A stretch of DNA of 64,000 bases from Parabacteroides sp. PF5-6 (GCF_029504695.1 NZ_JAQFIN010000010.1:62001-126000); one strand, 5' to 3'. Counted from the first letter of the stretch, positions 50,834-60,712 are shown. Translations and numbers: made by a program. The notes: a model not told the origin generated them from the sequence alone.

Positions 50834-51002
50834 GGCTCCCCTTCTTAGAAAAGAAGGGGGTGGACCAGAGCCGTAGGCGATGGTGGGGTAGTTTGATCCT
50901 AATTTTGTATGAGATAGGTATTTATCTTTTATTGCTGCAGCATTCAAACTACCCCACCGCTGCAAGCAGCGGTCCCCCCCTTCTTTTCTAAGAAGGGGAG
51001 CC
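50834..51002 (+). repeat. Hairpin-tipped intergenic element, copy C
   Basis: 169 bp, both tips complete (CCCCTTCTT-AGAA-AAGAAGGGG on the left), inner stem ACCGCTGC/GCAGCGGT, and central ATTTTGTATGAGATAGGTAT. Same orientation as copy B. It lies about 200 bp upstream of the HTCS start. Confidence 0.87.
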
Positions 51003-51070
51003 AAGATAGTCCACTTGCTACCCCGGAAAATCTTCACTTCTCACAATATTTGATTTCTGCAAACTAAGGG

Positions 51071-51117
51071 AAAGCGCGCGGAAGCGCGCAGGCATACGGT
51101 TATGCATGAGGGCGCGC
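51071..51117. repeat. GCGCGC-rich hairpin cluster
   Basis: AAGCGCGC near 51073 pairs with GCGCGCTT near 51118, and inner GCGCGC copies allow alternative pairing. A related GCGCGCAGCGCGCTTTC is at 2798-2815. Confidence 0.55.
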
Positions 51118-51181
51118 TTGAGGCGTTAATTGGGAAAGCCCAAAAACGTGTCGAATAAGTGGTGTTTTTACAAATAAATCA

Positions 51182-51189
51182 TATCTTTG
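51182..51189 (+). promoter_or_regulatory. -7 box for the second HTCS
   Basis: TATCTTTG, 26 nt before the chosen ATG at 51216; it argues against an in-frame ATG further upstream at 51159. Confidence 0.7.
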
Positions 51190-51215
51190 TCAACCTGCTT
51201 ATATCTGATACGGTT

Positions 51216-54200
51216 ATGGATGAGTGTGTAAATAAAAAGATCAGAAACAGCTTCCTCGTATTTTTCCTGTTATGCCTTTGTTTCGGGGTGGAAGCCGTTC
51301 CTTTCCGGTTTGTTCATTATGATGTTTCCGACGGGTTGTCGGGCAATTGTGTGCGTTCGCTGGCGCAAGACAGTCGCGGCTTTATCTGGTTCGGCACGGA
51401 TAACGGATTGAACCGGTTCGACGGCTATGCATTCAAGGTATTCAAGACGGTTGCCGGCGACTCGACCACGCTGGGCTCCAACTATATCTATGCTTTATAC
51501 GAAGACCGGCAGGAGACCTTGTGGATCGGCACGGAGACCGGGATCTATACCTACCTTCCGGAGAAAGAAGAGTTCCTCTTTTTCGACAAACAGACAGAAG
51601 AGGGCGTTTCCATACAAAGCTTTATCACCGCCATCTCGGAAGACCGCCGGGGCCATATCTGGATCTCCACCTTGCGGCAGGGTGTTTTCTCCTATAACAT
51701 CGAAAAAGACGTGTTGCGGCAATACCTGCAAAGCACCGACGATCAACGCTTCTCATTGACTTCGGATCATATCTGTTTCCTCTATGTCGATGCGGAAGAT
51801 GTGGTCTGGGCAGCGCCTCAGCAGGTCGGACGCAAGCTGAATCGCCTGGATATCAACGAAGAACGGTTCTACCCCTACACGCTCAACGGGCCGGCCGATG
51901 TCCTGAATGAATTGGCAGTCTACGGCATGGCGGAAGACCAAAGCGGCCACCTCTGGCTGGGTACCTGGGTCGGTGGCATCTGCCGGTTGAACAAACAGAC
52001 CGGAGCAATCACTCCCTACCTCCCGCCCTCCTCCAAAGGCGGAGCTTTCCATGTGCATTCCCTTCTGATGTACGACACGGACATATTGCTGGTCGGATCG
52101 GACGACGGACTCCACTATTTCAACACCTCGACCGGCGAGTACACGCTGATGACCGCCACCGAGTTCAACGATAAGAGCTTGTCCGACAAATTTATCTATC
52201 CCATCCATAAAGACAAAGAAGGCGGGCTCTGGATCGGCACCTATTACGGTGGGGTCAACTACTCTCCGCCTCCCAAAGGTTATATCGAAGGGTATGCCCA
52301 CTCGAATTACAGGAATTCGGTCAACGGCCATATCATCAGCCGTTTCTGCGAAGACGAAAAAGGGAATATCTGGATCGGATCCGACGACGGCGGCCTGAGT
52401 TACCTCGACGTAGAGACGGAAACTTTCACGAATTACATGCCGGAGCCGGGCAAAAACAGCCTCTCCTACCACAATATCCATGCCCTCTTCCTGGAAGACG
52501 ACAAACTGTGGATCGGCACCTATTCGGGCAGCCTGAATGTGTTCGACCTGAAAACTCGGCGTTTCAGCGTGTACCCCTCAACTTCGGAGGCGAATACGCT
52601 CGACAACAGCAGCATCTATTCCATCTACAAAGATTCGGAAAGTCGGATATGGATCGGCAGCATGCAGGGCGTGATGTATTACAACCGGGAAACGGATGAT
52701 TTCACCCGGGCAAAAACGACCGGAACGACAACAATGGATATCGTCGACGACGGACACCGCGCCGTCTGGTTTGCCACCGGAGGAAGAGGCGTCTTCCGCT
52801 ACGACCAGCGCACCGGAGAATGGACGCAATACCGCCACGACGCGAACGACACGCGCACGCTGCCCAGCAATGTGGTCAACTGCGTGCAGACAGACGCGAG
52901 CGGTCGCCTGTGGATCGGCACCGACAACGGATTTTGCTATTACGACCGGGAGGAACAACTGTTCACCCGCGTACACCTGCCACCCGAATCGGCCTCGGTG
53001 AGCGATATCATTGCGGATGGCGATTTCTTATGGCTGCCCACGGCAAACGGATTGATCCATTTCTCCACCAAAGATTATACCTATCGTCTGTTTACGCAGA
53101 CGGACGGCTTACAGGGCGATCAGTTTACCGTCAAAGCCTCCCTACTCGCCCGTTCGGGCAAGATGTATCTGGGCACGACCAACGGATTCAACGTGATCGA
53201 TCCGCAAACCATCTCGGCAAACGCCCATATCCCGCCGGTACACCTGACCAATCTGCAGATCTTCAACCGCGATGAGCCGATCGGACCCAACAGCCTCTTG
53301 CCGCGTTCGATCGAATATATGGACGAGATCCGGCTGTCGCACAAGCAGAATGTCTTCAGTATCGAATATGCCGCTTTGAGTTTCGGCTCGCCCGAAAAGA
53401 ATCAATACCGCTACAAACTGGAGGGTTTCGATAAAGAATGGAACGAGGTGGGCAATCAACGCAAGGCGACCTACACCAATCTGCCGGCCGGGCAGTATCT
53501 GTTCCGCGTGGTTGCCTCGAATAACGACAACGTATGGAACCTGCAAGGGGCAACCTTGCAGATCCGGATCCTTCCCCCGTTCTGGAAAACGGTATGGGCG
53601 TATCTCTTTTACCTGTTGATATGCTTAGGCATCGTGGGCTATCTCATCTACAGCCAACGCAAGCGGGCGGAACGGAAACACCGGGCACGGATGCACCAGT
53701 TGAATGTGGAAAAAGAGAAAGAGCTCTACAATGCCAAGATCAATTTCTTCACCCTGATCGCCCACGAGATCCGTACGCCGGTCACCCTGATCATCGGTCC
53801 ATTGGAAAAGGTCATGGAGAATGCGAAAGGTTTGCCCGCCGACACGCAAAGCGACCTGAAGATCATCGACCGCAATAGCCAACGCCTGCTTTCATTGGTG
53901 AATCAGCTGCTGGACTTCCGCAAAGCCGAGCAGGGCGCCTTCATTATCCGCTTCTCCCGGCAGAATATGCAGGAATTATTGCAGAATGTGTACGACAGGT
54001 TCAAACCGTTGATCGAACAGAAAGGCATTATTTTCCGGTTGCAGATGCCCCAGGAGCCGCTCACGGCCACCGTCGATGCGGAAGCGATCACGAAGGTGGT
54101 CAGCAACCTCTTGACCAATGCCTTTAAGTTCGGGAAGAAAGAGATCACCTTGCGTTGCACGGCCGACAACAACCGGCTGCAGATCCAGGTGACCGACGAC

Positions 54201-55262
54201 GGCAGAGGCATCGACGCCCGGGAGGCGGAGAATATCTTCCGGCCGTTCTATCAGGCGGCGCAAAACAATGTAGCCGGCACCGGGATTGGCCTTTCTTTGG
54301 TGAAACTATTGGTCGATGCCCACCACGGGACGGTGCGGGTAGACAGCCAGCCGGAGATCGCCACGGCCTTCACCGTCGATCTGCCCCTCGAGCAGCAGGA
54401 AGAAACGATCGTGCCCGAAAAGACGACACCGCAAACCGCCACGGAGAACCTATCGTTGCCCGCCGACAAGATGCCGCAGCCCCATGCCACCCGCCAGTCG
54501 ACCCTATTGATTGTCGAAGACAACGCGGAAATGCGCAATTTCCTCTGCGAAAGCTTCGAATGGAACTTCCGCATCCTCCTGGCCGAGAACGGCAAGGAAG
54601 GGCTGGAGCAGTTGAAGAAACATCAGGTCGATATCATCATCAGCGATGTCATGATGCCCGTGATGGATGGTATCACGTTCAGTAAAACGGTGAAGGAGAA
54701 CATCCAGTATTGCCATATCCCATTGATCCTGTTGACGGCCAAAGCGGATACCGACTCGAAAGTATCCGGCATCCAAGCAGGTGCCGACGCGTACATCGAG
54801 AAACCCTTCTCGCCGCAGGTCTTACGAGCACAGGTCGAGAACCTGTTGAACTCAAGGAACGTACTGAAAAAGAAATTCTCGGAAATGCCGTTCGTCACGC
54901 TCGACAGTATGGCGGTCAACAAAGCGGACGAGAAGTTCCTGGCGAAGATGAACCGGATCATCGAAAAGAACATTTCCAATATGGACTTCTCGGTCGACGC
55001 CTTGGCCGAGCAGCTCTATATCAGCCGTTCGGGCTTGTTCGTGAAGATCAAGAACCTGGTGGGCATGACACCCAACGAACTGATCCAACTGATCCGCCTG
55101 AAGAAAGCAGCCGAATTATTGCTCACCAAAGAGTACCGGATCAACGAGATCTGCTACCAGGTCGGGTTCAACAACCCCTCTTATTTCTCTAAATGTTTTC
55201 AGAAACAATTCGGTGTCTTGCCCAAAGAATTTGTCAGTATGGGAAGAAAAAAGGAAGACTGA
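51216..55262 (+). CDS. Hybrid two-component system regulator (HTCS) of the arabinofuranoside locus
   Basis: 1348 residues from the ATG at 51216, chosen because it gives a proper signal peptide and lies after the -7 box. Order: signal peptide, periplasmic Reg_prop propellers (about 30-680), Y_Y_Y domain (about 700-780), transmembrane helix (about 790-815), HisKA with FFTLIAHEIRTPVT (His near 849), ATPase (GRGIDARE, GTGIGLSLVK), receiver with DVMMPVMDG (Asp near 1143), AraC HTH (about 1250-1348). The likely targets are the GH127-SusD-SusC cluster and the GH146-like gene upstream; this is inferred from position. Confidence 0.95.
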   Translation: MDECVNKKIRNSFLVFFLLCLCFGVEAVPFRFVHYDVSDGLSGNCVRSLAQDSRGFIWFGTDNGLNRFDGYAFKVFKTVAGDSTTLGSNYIYALYEDRQETLWIGTETGIYTYLPEKEEFLFFDKQTEEGVSIQSFITAISEDRRGHIWISTLRQGVFSYNIEKDVLRQYLQSTDDQRFSLTSDHICFLYVDAEDVVWAAPQQVGRKLNRLDINEERFYPYTLNGPADVLNELAVYGMAEDQSGHLWLGTWVGGICRLNKQTGAITPYLPPSSKGGAFHVHSLLMYDTDILLVGSDDGLHYFNTSTGEYTLMTATEFNDKSLSDKFIYPIHKDKEGGLWIGTYYGGVNYSPPPKGYIEGYAHSNYRNSVNGHIISRFCEDEKGNIWIGSDDGGLSYLDVETETFTNYMPEPGKNSLSYHNIHALFLEDDKLWIGTYSGSLNVFDLKTRRFSVYPSTSEANTLDNSSIYSIYKDSESRIWIGSMQGVMYYNRETDDFTRAKTTGTTTMDIVDDGHRAVWFATGGRGVFRYDQRTGEWTQYRHDANDTRTLPSNVVNCVQTDASGRLWIGTDNGFCYYDREEQLFTRVHLPPESASVSDIIADGDFLWLPTANGLIHFSTKDYTYRLFTQTDGLQGDQFTVKASLLARSGKMYLGTTNGFNVIDPQTISANAHIPPVHLTNLQIFNRDEPIGPNSLLPRSIEYMDEIRLSHKQNVFSIEYAALSFGSPEKNQYRYKLEGFDKEWNEVGNQRKATYTNLPAGQYLFRVVASNNDNVWNLQGATLQIRILPPFWKTVWAYLFYLLICLGIVGYLIYSQRKRAERKHRARMHQLNVEKEKELYNAKINFFTLIAHEIRTPVTLIIGPLEKVMENAKGLPADTQSDLKIIDRNSQRLLSLVNQLLDFRKAEQGAFIIRFSRQNMQELLQNVYDRFKPLIEQKGIIFRLQMPQEPLTATVDAEAITKVVSNLLTNAFKFGKKEITLRCTADNNRLQIQVTDDGRGIDAREAENIFRPFYQAAQNNVAGTGIGLSLVKLLVDAHHGTVRVDSQPEIATAFTVDLPLEQQEETIVPEKTTPQTATENLSLPADKMPQPHATRQSTLLIVEDNAEMRNFLCESFEWNFRILLAENGKEGLEQLKKHQVDIIISDVMMPVMDGITFSKTVKENIQYCHIPLILLTAKADTDSKVSGIQAGADAYIEKPFSPQVLRAQVENLLNSRNVLKKKFSEMPFVTLDSMAVNKADEKFLAKMNRIIEKNISNMDFSVDALAEQLYISRSGLFVKIKNLVGMTPNELIQLIRLKKAAELLLTKEYRINEICYQVGFNNPSYFSKCFQKQFGVLPKEFVSMGRKKED

Positions 55263-55286
55263 CGGCAGACAAAAGAAAGGCAATAT

Positions 55287-56189
55287 TTATTTCTTTCCGG
55301 CAACCTTCTCCAAAACATAGACCAAAAGGAAGCCGACCACCATCAACGACAGGCCTTGCCAAAGGTAGGCATCGGGTAGTATATTCTTTTCAACCAGCGG
55401 TTTGACGACGCCATGGCTATCGATAAACGTTTCGACCGTCTCTTTCCACGGCCATACCTTATTGAGCGAACCGAGCATGAAACCCGCCAGGACGGCAATC
55501 GTCACATCGTGGAACCGGTGCAGGGCATACGACAATACGCGCGAGAAACTGGTGATACCAATAGCTGCCCCGCAGAGGAACACCAGGATCACCGGGATAT
55601 TCAATGTCTTCACCGCCTCCATCACATAAAAATATTTGCCCAATAAGACCAATATGAAACTGCCCGAAATGCCGGGAAGGATCATGGCGCAGATCGCAAT
55701 TGCCCCGCTCAGGAAGATAAACCAGAGGGCGTCGGGCGTTTCCGCCGGGGTGGCGACGGTGATAAACAAAGCGATCAGAGCGCCGGCCGCGAAACAGAGA
55801 ATCGTCTTCCAGTTCCACTGCCGTATATCTTTGGAGACAAACCAGGTCGAGGCCAATACCAGGCCGAAGAAGAAAGACCATACCAGGATCGGATGGGCTT
55901 CGAGCAGGTAAGTGATCACTTTGGCCAACGAGAAGATGCTGATGGCAATACCCGTGACGATGGCCAACAGGAAATTGGCATTCACCGCACGCCAGAACGC
56001 CGCGATCCGGCCGGTAAAGAGCAGCTTGAGGCTGGCTGCGTTGATACTTTTAATCGAATCGACCAACTCCTGGTAGATTCCTACGATAAAAGCAATCGTA
56101 CCTCCGGAGACTCCCGGTACCACATCGGCAGCTCCCATGGCTATGCCTTTCATTGCCAATACGGCATAGTCTTTGATCGTTCGTTTCAT
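55287..56189 (-). CDS. DUF368 family membrane protein (polyprenyl-phosphate transporter type)
   Basis: 300 residues with about eight hydrophobic helices in two inverted halves. Two family motifs are present: PGVSGGTIAFIVG (about 26) and LPGISGSFILVLLG (about 170). DUF368 proteins (PopT in other bacteria) have been shown to help return undecaprenyl phosphate to the inner face of the membrane for wall synthesis; I infer the same role here. It is last in a glnS-TPR-DUF368 operon with 5 nt between it and the TPR gene. Confidence 0.9.
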   Translation of the reverse strand: MKRTIKDYAVLAMKGIAMGAADVVPGVSGGTIAFIVGIYQELVDSIKSINAASLKLLFTGRIAAFWRAVNANFLLAIVTGIAISIFSLAKVITYLLEAHPILVWSFFFGLVLASTWFVSKDIRQWNWKTILCFAAGALIALFITVATPAETPDALWFIFLSGAIAICAMILPGISGSFILVLLGKYFYVMEAVKTLNIPVILVFLCGAAIGITSFSRVLSYALHRFHDVTIAVLAGFMLGSLNKVWPWKETVETFIDSHGVVKPLVEKNILPDAYLWQGLSLMVVGFLLVYVLEKVAGKK

Positions 56190-56194
56190 GTTTT

Positions 56195-57424
56195 TCAGTT
56201 GCTATTGTCTTTGTTACGGATATATTCTTTGGCCAACGCCTGGGTCAGGATGCGGGGATCGGTCAATTGTTCGAACTTTTTCGAGAGCAAAACATCCGGA
56301 TCATCCAAGGCAAGCAAGTCATCCTCCTCAATGATCTTCTCCAACATGTCGCAAATCTCGGCGAAGAACTGTTCTTTGTCTTTCCCATCCTCAGGCATGA
56401 ACGACAACATGAAAAGAATCTCCGGATCGTCGGGTTTCAATAGATGCGCCTGTATCAGTAGTTCATACGCCTCTTCCAGGCGTTCCATCTCGATGCAGCA
56501 GCCCATCAACTGCATATACACCGAAGAAGAGACCTCCAAAGGCGCTTCGTCGATCCGATCTCTGAGCAGCTTGTAGGCGGCCGCATGATCATTCATCTTG
56601 ATATAACACTCCGCCATAAGCATGATAACACGCTCTTTAAACATCTCGTCGGTCAGATCTTCCCGGCAGATCTCGAGCGCCCGCTCGTAATTCCCGTTTT
56701 TGCTGAGGCAATAGGCCAGAAGCAATTTTAGTTCGACCACCCTATCGTCGCAGGTGAGCGCGAAGTCGAACGCTTCGATCGCATGTTCGTAGTCCCCTTT
56801 ATAGGCATACAGGCGACCCAGGGCAAACCATTCATCGAAAGAATACGGTTTCAGGTCGATCAACTCATTGCAGACGACTATCGCCCGGTCGAAGTCTTCC
56901 GTATTCTCCAATGCGATGCATAATTCTTCCTTGAGGATCAGGCTTTTGGGAAAGAGTCGAAGGCCCCGTTCGGCATAATCGGCCGCAGCGTGAAACAGTT
57001 CCACATCATTCAATATCGGTGTGATGTATTCGAACATGAGATCCAGGTAATCTTCCTTACGGTCGATCAAGGCTTCGGTCAGTTCGACCACCTTCGCGTA
57101 ATTCTCCCCCGTAGCATAACATTCTATCTCCAGGATATCCAGGTCCTGGTTTCCTTTCTCGCCAATCTGCTGGATCAGCGTCAACGCCTTATCGACCTCA
57201 TCGTTCAGAAGATACTGGCGACACCGTCGAATCTGCAGGGCCGTATTCCCGGGATGAAGGCGCAGGCCCAAAGCCAACACCTCCCCGTAGAGCGAGAAAT
57301 CTCCCAGCTCTTCAAAGCTATTCAATAGATCATCGATCTCATCGGCATCGAAATAGGGTTCTTTATACTCCTTTTTGGCGGAGATATAACGTTCCCGAAG
57401 AAGTGCGATTCGGTCTTTTTTCAT
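56195..57424 (-). CDS. Tetratricopeptide repeat protein
   Basis: 409 residues with roughly ten helical repeats, for example YSFDEWFALGRLYAYKGDYE and NYERALEICREDL. It has no signal peptide and no catalytic domain, so it is likely a cytosolic scaffold. It is in the middle of the operon, 9 nt after glnS and 5 nt before the DUF368 gene. No specific partner can be named. Confidence 0.9.
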   Translation of the reverse strand: MKKDRIALLRERYISAKKEYKEPYFDADEIDDLLNSFEELGDFSLYGEVLALGLRLHPGNTALQIRRCRQYLLNDEVDKALTLIQQIGEKGNQDLDILEIECYATGENYAKVVELTEALIDRKEDYLDLMFEYITPILNDVELFHAAADYAERGLRLFPKSLILKEELCIALENTEDFDRAIVVCNELIDLKPYSFDEWFALGRLYAYKGDYEHAIEAFDFALTCDDRVVELKLLLAYCLSKNGNYERALEICREDLTDEMFKERVIMLMAECYIKMNDHAAAYKLLRDRIDEAPLEVSSSVYMQLMGCCIEMERLEEAYELLIQAHLLKPDDPEILFMLSFMPEDGKDKEQFFAEICDMLEKIIEEDDLLALDDPDVLLSKKFEQLTDPRILTQALAKEYIRNKDNSN

Positions 57425-57433
57425 TCAAATAAA

Positions 57434-59140
57434 TTACTCTTTGCCTTTAACCTTGCTCCAACTGTCTTTGAGGGAGACCGTACGGTTAAAGATCAGTTTA
57501 TCTTCCCGGCTGTCGGGATCGAGATTGAAATAGCCGGTGCGTTGGAATTGGAAATGATCGTAAGGTTTTGCCTTCTGCAGTTCCATTTCGACGCGGCAGT
57601 TCGTTAATACCTTCAACGAATCCGGATTCAGGAGTTCCTTGAAGTCTTTGTCTTTCTCTTCCGAGGGGTTCTCGACCATAAAGAGGCGGTCGTACAGGCG
57701 CACCTCGGCCGGCAAACTATGTTCGACGGAGACCCAATGCAACGTACCTTTTACTTTCCGGCCACTGTCGGGCATGCCGCTCTTCGTGTTCGGATCGTAC
57801 TCGGCATAGATCTCCTGGATCACGCCGTTTTCATCTTTCTTGAAGCCGGTACATTTAATAATGTAAGCCCCTTTCAGGCGTACCTCTTTGTCGGGCGCCA
57901 GGCGGAAGAATTTCTTGGGCGCTTCTTCCATGAAGTCTTCCCGTTCGATATAGAGCTCGCGGGTGAATGCGATCTCGTGCGAGCCGGCTGTCGGATCTTC
58001 CGGGTTATTGATGGCTTCCATCCTCTCGACCTGGCCTTCGGGGTAGTTGGTGAGGATCAGCTTCACGGGATCCAATACGGCAGACACGCGGGGCGCTTTC
58101 ATATTGAGGTCTTCCCGGATCGCATGTTCCAACAGGGCGATGTCGATGATGCCGTCGTATTTGGTATAACCGATCTTCTTGATGAAGTTATGAATCGATT
58201 GCGGCGTGAATCCCCGGCGGCGATACCCGCAGATAGTCGGCATACGCGGGTCGTCCCAGCCGTTCACCAATTTTTCCTGCACCAGTTGAAGCAGTTTCCG
58301 CTTGCTCATGACCGTATAGGTGAGATTCAAACGGTTGAACTCGGTCTGCCGCGGGCGGTAGTTGTCGTCTTTCTTCAACAGGTCGATAAAGTAATCGTAG
58401 AGTGGGCGGTGCACTTCGAACTCAAGCGTACACAACGAGTGGGTGACGCCTTCGAAGTAGTCGCTCTGCCCGTGGGCGAAGTCGTACATGGGGTAGACTT
58501 TCCACTGGGTACCGGTGCGGTGATGCGGATGTTTGGTGATGATCCGGTAGATGATCGGATCACGGAAGTGCATATTCGACGAAGCCATGTCGATCTTCGC
58601 CCGCAGGATCATGCTGCCGTCTTCAAACTCGCCTTCGTTCATCCGGCGGAACAGATCCAGGCTCTCTTCGACCGGGCGGTTGCGGTAAGGACTCTCCACA
58701 CCCGGCTGGGTTGGCGTGCCTTTCTGCTGAGCGATAACTTCCGCGCTCTGTTCGTCGACGTAAGCTTTGTCTTTCTTGATCAGTTCGACGGCGAAGTCAT
58801 ATAATTGCTGAAAATAATCGGAGGCGTAGACCACTTCGTCCCATTGGAAGCCGAGCCATTGGATATCTTCCATGATCGAATCGACATATTCGACATCCTC
58901 TTTCACCGGATTGGTATCGTCAAAGCGGAGTTTGCAAATCCCTTTATAGGTTTCCGCAATCCCAAAATCCAGACAGATCGCCTTGGCATGACCGATATGC
59001 AGGTAGCCGTTGGGTTCGGGCGGGAAGCGGGTTTGTATCCTTCCTCCGTTTTTGCCTTCGGCCAGATCATTTTCTACTATGGTCTCAATAAAGTTCAGGC
59101 TCTTTTTGCCTTCTTCTTCGATTACTTTGTTATCGCTCAT
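57434..59140 (-). CDS. glnS: Glutamine--tRNA ligase
   Basis: 568 residues, normal length. It charges tRNA-Gln. The class I signature HIGH is in PNGYLHIGHAKAICLDFG (about 45) and the KMSKS-like sequence is VMSKRKL (about 277). The C-terminal anticodon-binding barrels are complete. It is the first gene of the operon with a -7 box at 59176-59183. Presence of GlnRS suggests that this genome does not depend on the transamidation route for Gln-tRNA. Confidence 0.98.
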   Translation of the reverse strand: MSDNKVIEEEGKKSLNFIETIVENDLAEGKNGGRIQTRFPPEPNGYLHIGHAKAICLDFGIAETYKGICKLRFDDTNPVKEDVEYVDSIMEDIQWLGFQWDEVVYASDYFQQLYDFAVELIKKDKAYVDEQSAEVIAQQKGTPTQPGVESPYRNRPVEESLDLFRRMNEGEFEDGSMILRAKIDMASSNMHFRDPIIYRIITKHPHHRTGTQWKVYPMYDFAHGQSDYFEGVTHSLCTLEFEVHRPLYDYFIDLLKKDDNYRPRQTEFNRLNLTYTVMSKRKLLQLVQEKLVNGWDDPRMPTICGYRRRGFTPQSIHNFIKKIGYTKYDGIIDIALLEHAIREDLNMKAPRVSAVLDPVKLILTNYPEGQVERMEAINNPEDPTAGSHEIAFTRELYIEREDFMEEAPKKFFRLAPDKEVRLKGAYIIKCTGFKKDENGVIQEIYAEYDPNTKSGMPDSGRKVKGTLHWVSVEHSLPAEVRLYDRLFMVENPSEEKDKDFKELLNPDSLKVLTNCRVEMELQKAKPYDHFQFQRTGYFNLDPDSREDKLIFNRTVSLKDSWSKVKGKE

Positions 59141-59175
59141 CTTGTCAGTGCTATTATATGCTTAAAAAAAGACTA

Positions 59176-59183
59176 CAAAGATA
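59176..59183 (-). promoter_or_regulatory. -7 box for the glnS operon
   Basis: TATCTTTG on the minus strand, 35 nt before the start codon. Confidence 0.7.
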
Positions 59184-59204
59184 GTGTTTTTTTATTAAGA
59201 AAGG

Positions 59205-59386
59205 GGGGGCATTAAGAACTCATAAGAATTCATAGGAGCTCATAAGATCATAGGAACTCATAAGAACTCATAGGAACTCATAAGAGCTCATAAGAAAAGA
59301 AGCCCCCTTCCTATGAATTCTTATGAATTCTTATGAATTCCTATGAGTTCTTAAATAGGGCCCTGAGCTCTTAAATAGGGCCCTTT
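59205..59386. repeat. Simple-repeat hairpin (CATAAGAACT units) and GGGCCC repeats
   Basis: 10-bp units such as CTCATAAGAA and CTCATAGGAA on the left are matched by TTCTTATGAA and TTCCTATGAG units on the right, forming one long imperfect stem of about 145 bp. TTAAATAGGGCCC then occurs twice. It lies between glnS and the sensor kinase. Confidence 0.85.
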
Positions 59387-60712
59387 TCAAGAGAAAGTCA
59401 ACACAAACCTCGTCTCTTTTATATTCGCCCCGGTCTTCAGCGAGATGCTTCCCCCCGAAAGGCGCATAATCTGCCGGGAGACAGATAAGCCGACGCCGCT
59501 GCCGCCTTCTTTGGTCGTAAAGAAAGGCACGAAGATATGTTCCACTTCTTCGGCGGGGATGATAGGTCCGTTATTGCTGACCTCGATAATGACCGCTTCC
59601 TGATCGTTCACAAAAGCGTTGATGGCGACCACGCCATCACTGCGTTCGCCGCCAATGGCCTGCATGGCGTTCTTCAGGAGATTCAGGACCACCTGCGTGA
59701 TCAGGTTCTCATCGGCATAGATAATCAGGTCTTCGGGTTCGATCGTCACCCGGATGTCGATCAGGGGGAAGTGATTATGATGCCTGGCCAACTGAACCAT
59801 CCGGTCGAGGAACTTGCCGACATAGAAAAGCGAAGGGTCGGGTGTCGGGATATGCGTAAACTTCCGGTACGACTCCACAAACGAGATCAAACCCTTGCCG
59901 GTTGCCCCGATCGTCTCCAAGCCACTGCGGATCTCATCGTTCACCTCCGAATGGATAGACAACAACGTCTCGCTCAGGGAGGTGATCGGCGTGACGGAGT
60001 TCATGATCTCGTGCGTCAACACCCGGGTCAGCCGGATCCAGGAGTCGATTTCCTTTTCATCCAGTTCGCTGTTGATATCGTTGATGGCGACGATCCGCAC
60101 ATGCTTGGTCTGGAGTGTCATCTCGGAAACGCGGACCGAGAGGTTGATCGTGCCCCGTTCGTTGGAGAACGAGAGCTGGTGCTTCTCCCCCGGCTGTATA
60201 TTGCGCAAGAGTTTCTCGACGCCGGCATCGACCTTGGCCAGTTGCTTGACGTGCGTGAAGACATTCATGCCCAACAGATGCAACGCTTCTTTGTTTGTCT
60301 GGTAGATATAACCCTCGTCATCCAAGACGATAATGCCGGTATTGACCGAGTCCATGATCAACTCGTAGTATTTCTCTTTCTGTATCGCATCGGCTTTGGC
60401 CTGGAAAAGGATCTGCGTGATGCGGTTCAGCGATTTGCTGACCAGCTTATCATCCGACGAGCTTCCTTTGGTCGCATATTTGAACGCATAATCGCTATTG
60501 TCGATCGCATCGAACATAAAAGCGACCTTGCGTGCGTTTTGGCGGTACAAGCTGCGCACCATCAACAGTGCGAGAAGCCATCCGATAGCCAGAAACACCA
60601 CCCAGGTCCAGTCTTTAGCCAACACAAACCATGTCAGCCCCACCGTGAAAGCCACCAACAGCAGCAACCGGAAGAATAAACTATTGTATATACGACGAAA
60701 GAAGGTACGCAT
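59387..60712 (-). CDS. NtrB-type sensor histidine kinase
   Basis: 441 residues. Two transmembrane helices at the N-terminus (about 10-60), PAS domain (about 120-225), dimerisation/phosphoacceptor region with LTHEIMNSVTPITSLSETL (His near 245) and an ATPase domain (NLLKNAMQAIGG, GGSGVGLSVS). No periplasmic sensor domain of any size is present, so it may respond to the membrane or a cytosolic signal. It follows the sigma-54 regulator by 5 nt and should phosphorylate it. Confidence 0.93.
   Translation of the reverse strand: MRTFFRRIYNSLFFRLLLLVAFTVGLTWFVLAKDWTWVVFLAIGWLLALLMVRSLYRQNARKVAFMFDAIDNSDYAFKYATKGSSSDDKLVSKSLNRITQILFQAKADAIQKEKYYELIMDSVNTGIIVLDDEGYIYQTNKEALHLLGMNVFTHVKQLAKVDAGVEKLLRNIQPGEKHQLSFSNERGTINLSVRVSEMTLQTKHVRIVAINDINSELDEKEIDSWIRLTRVLTHEIMNSVTPITSLSETLLSIHSEVNDEIRSGLETIGATGKGLISFVESYRKFTHIPTPDPSLFYVGKFLDRMVQLARHHNHFPLIDIRVTIEPEDLIIYADENLITQVVLNLLKNAMQAIGGERSDGVVAINAFVNDQEAVIIEVSNNGPIIPAEEVEHIFVPFFTTKEGGSGVGLSVSRQIMRLSGGSISLKTGANIKETRFVLTFS

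Noticed and set aside
51159-51215. Earlier start of the second HTCS
   Set aside because: That ATG is upstream of the -7 box at 51182 and would bury the signal peptide.
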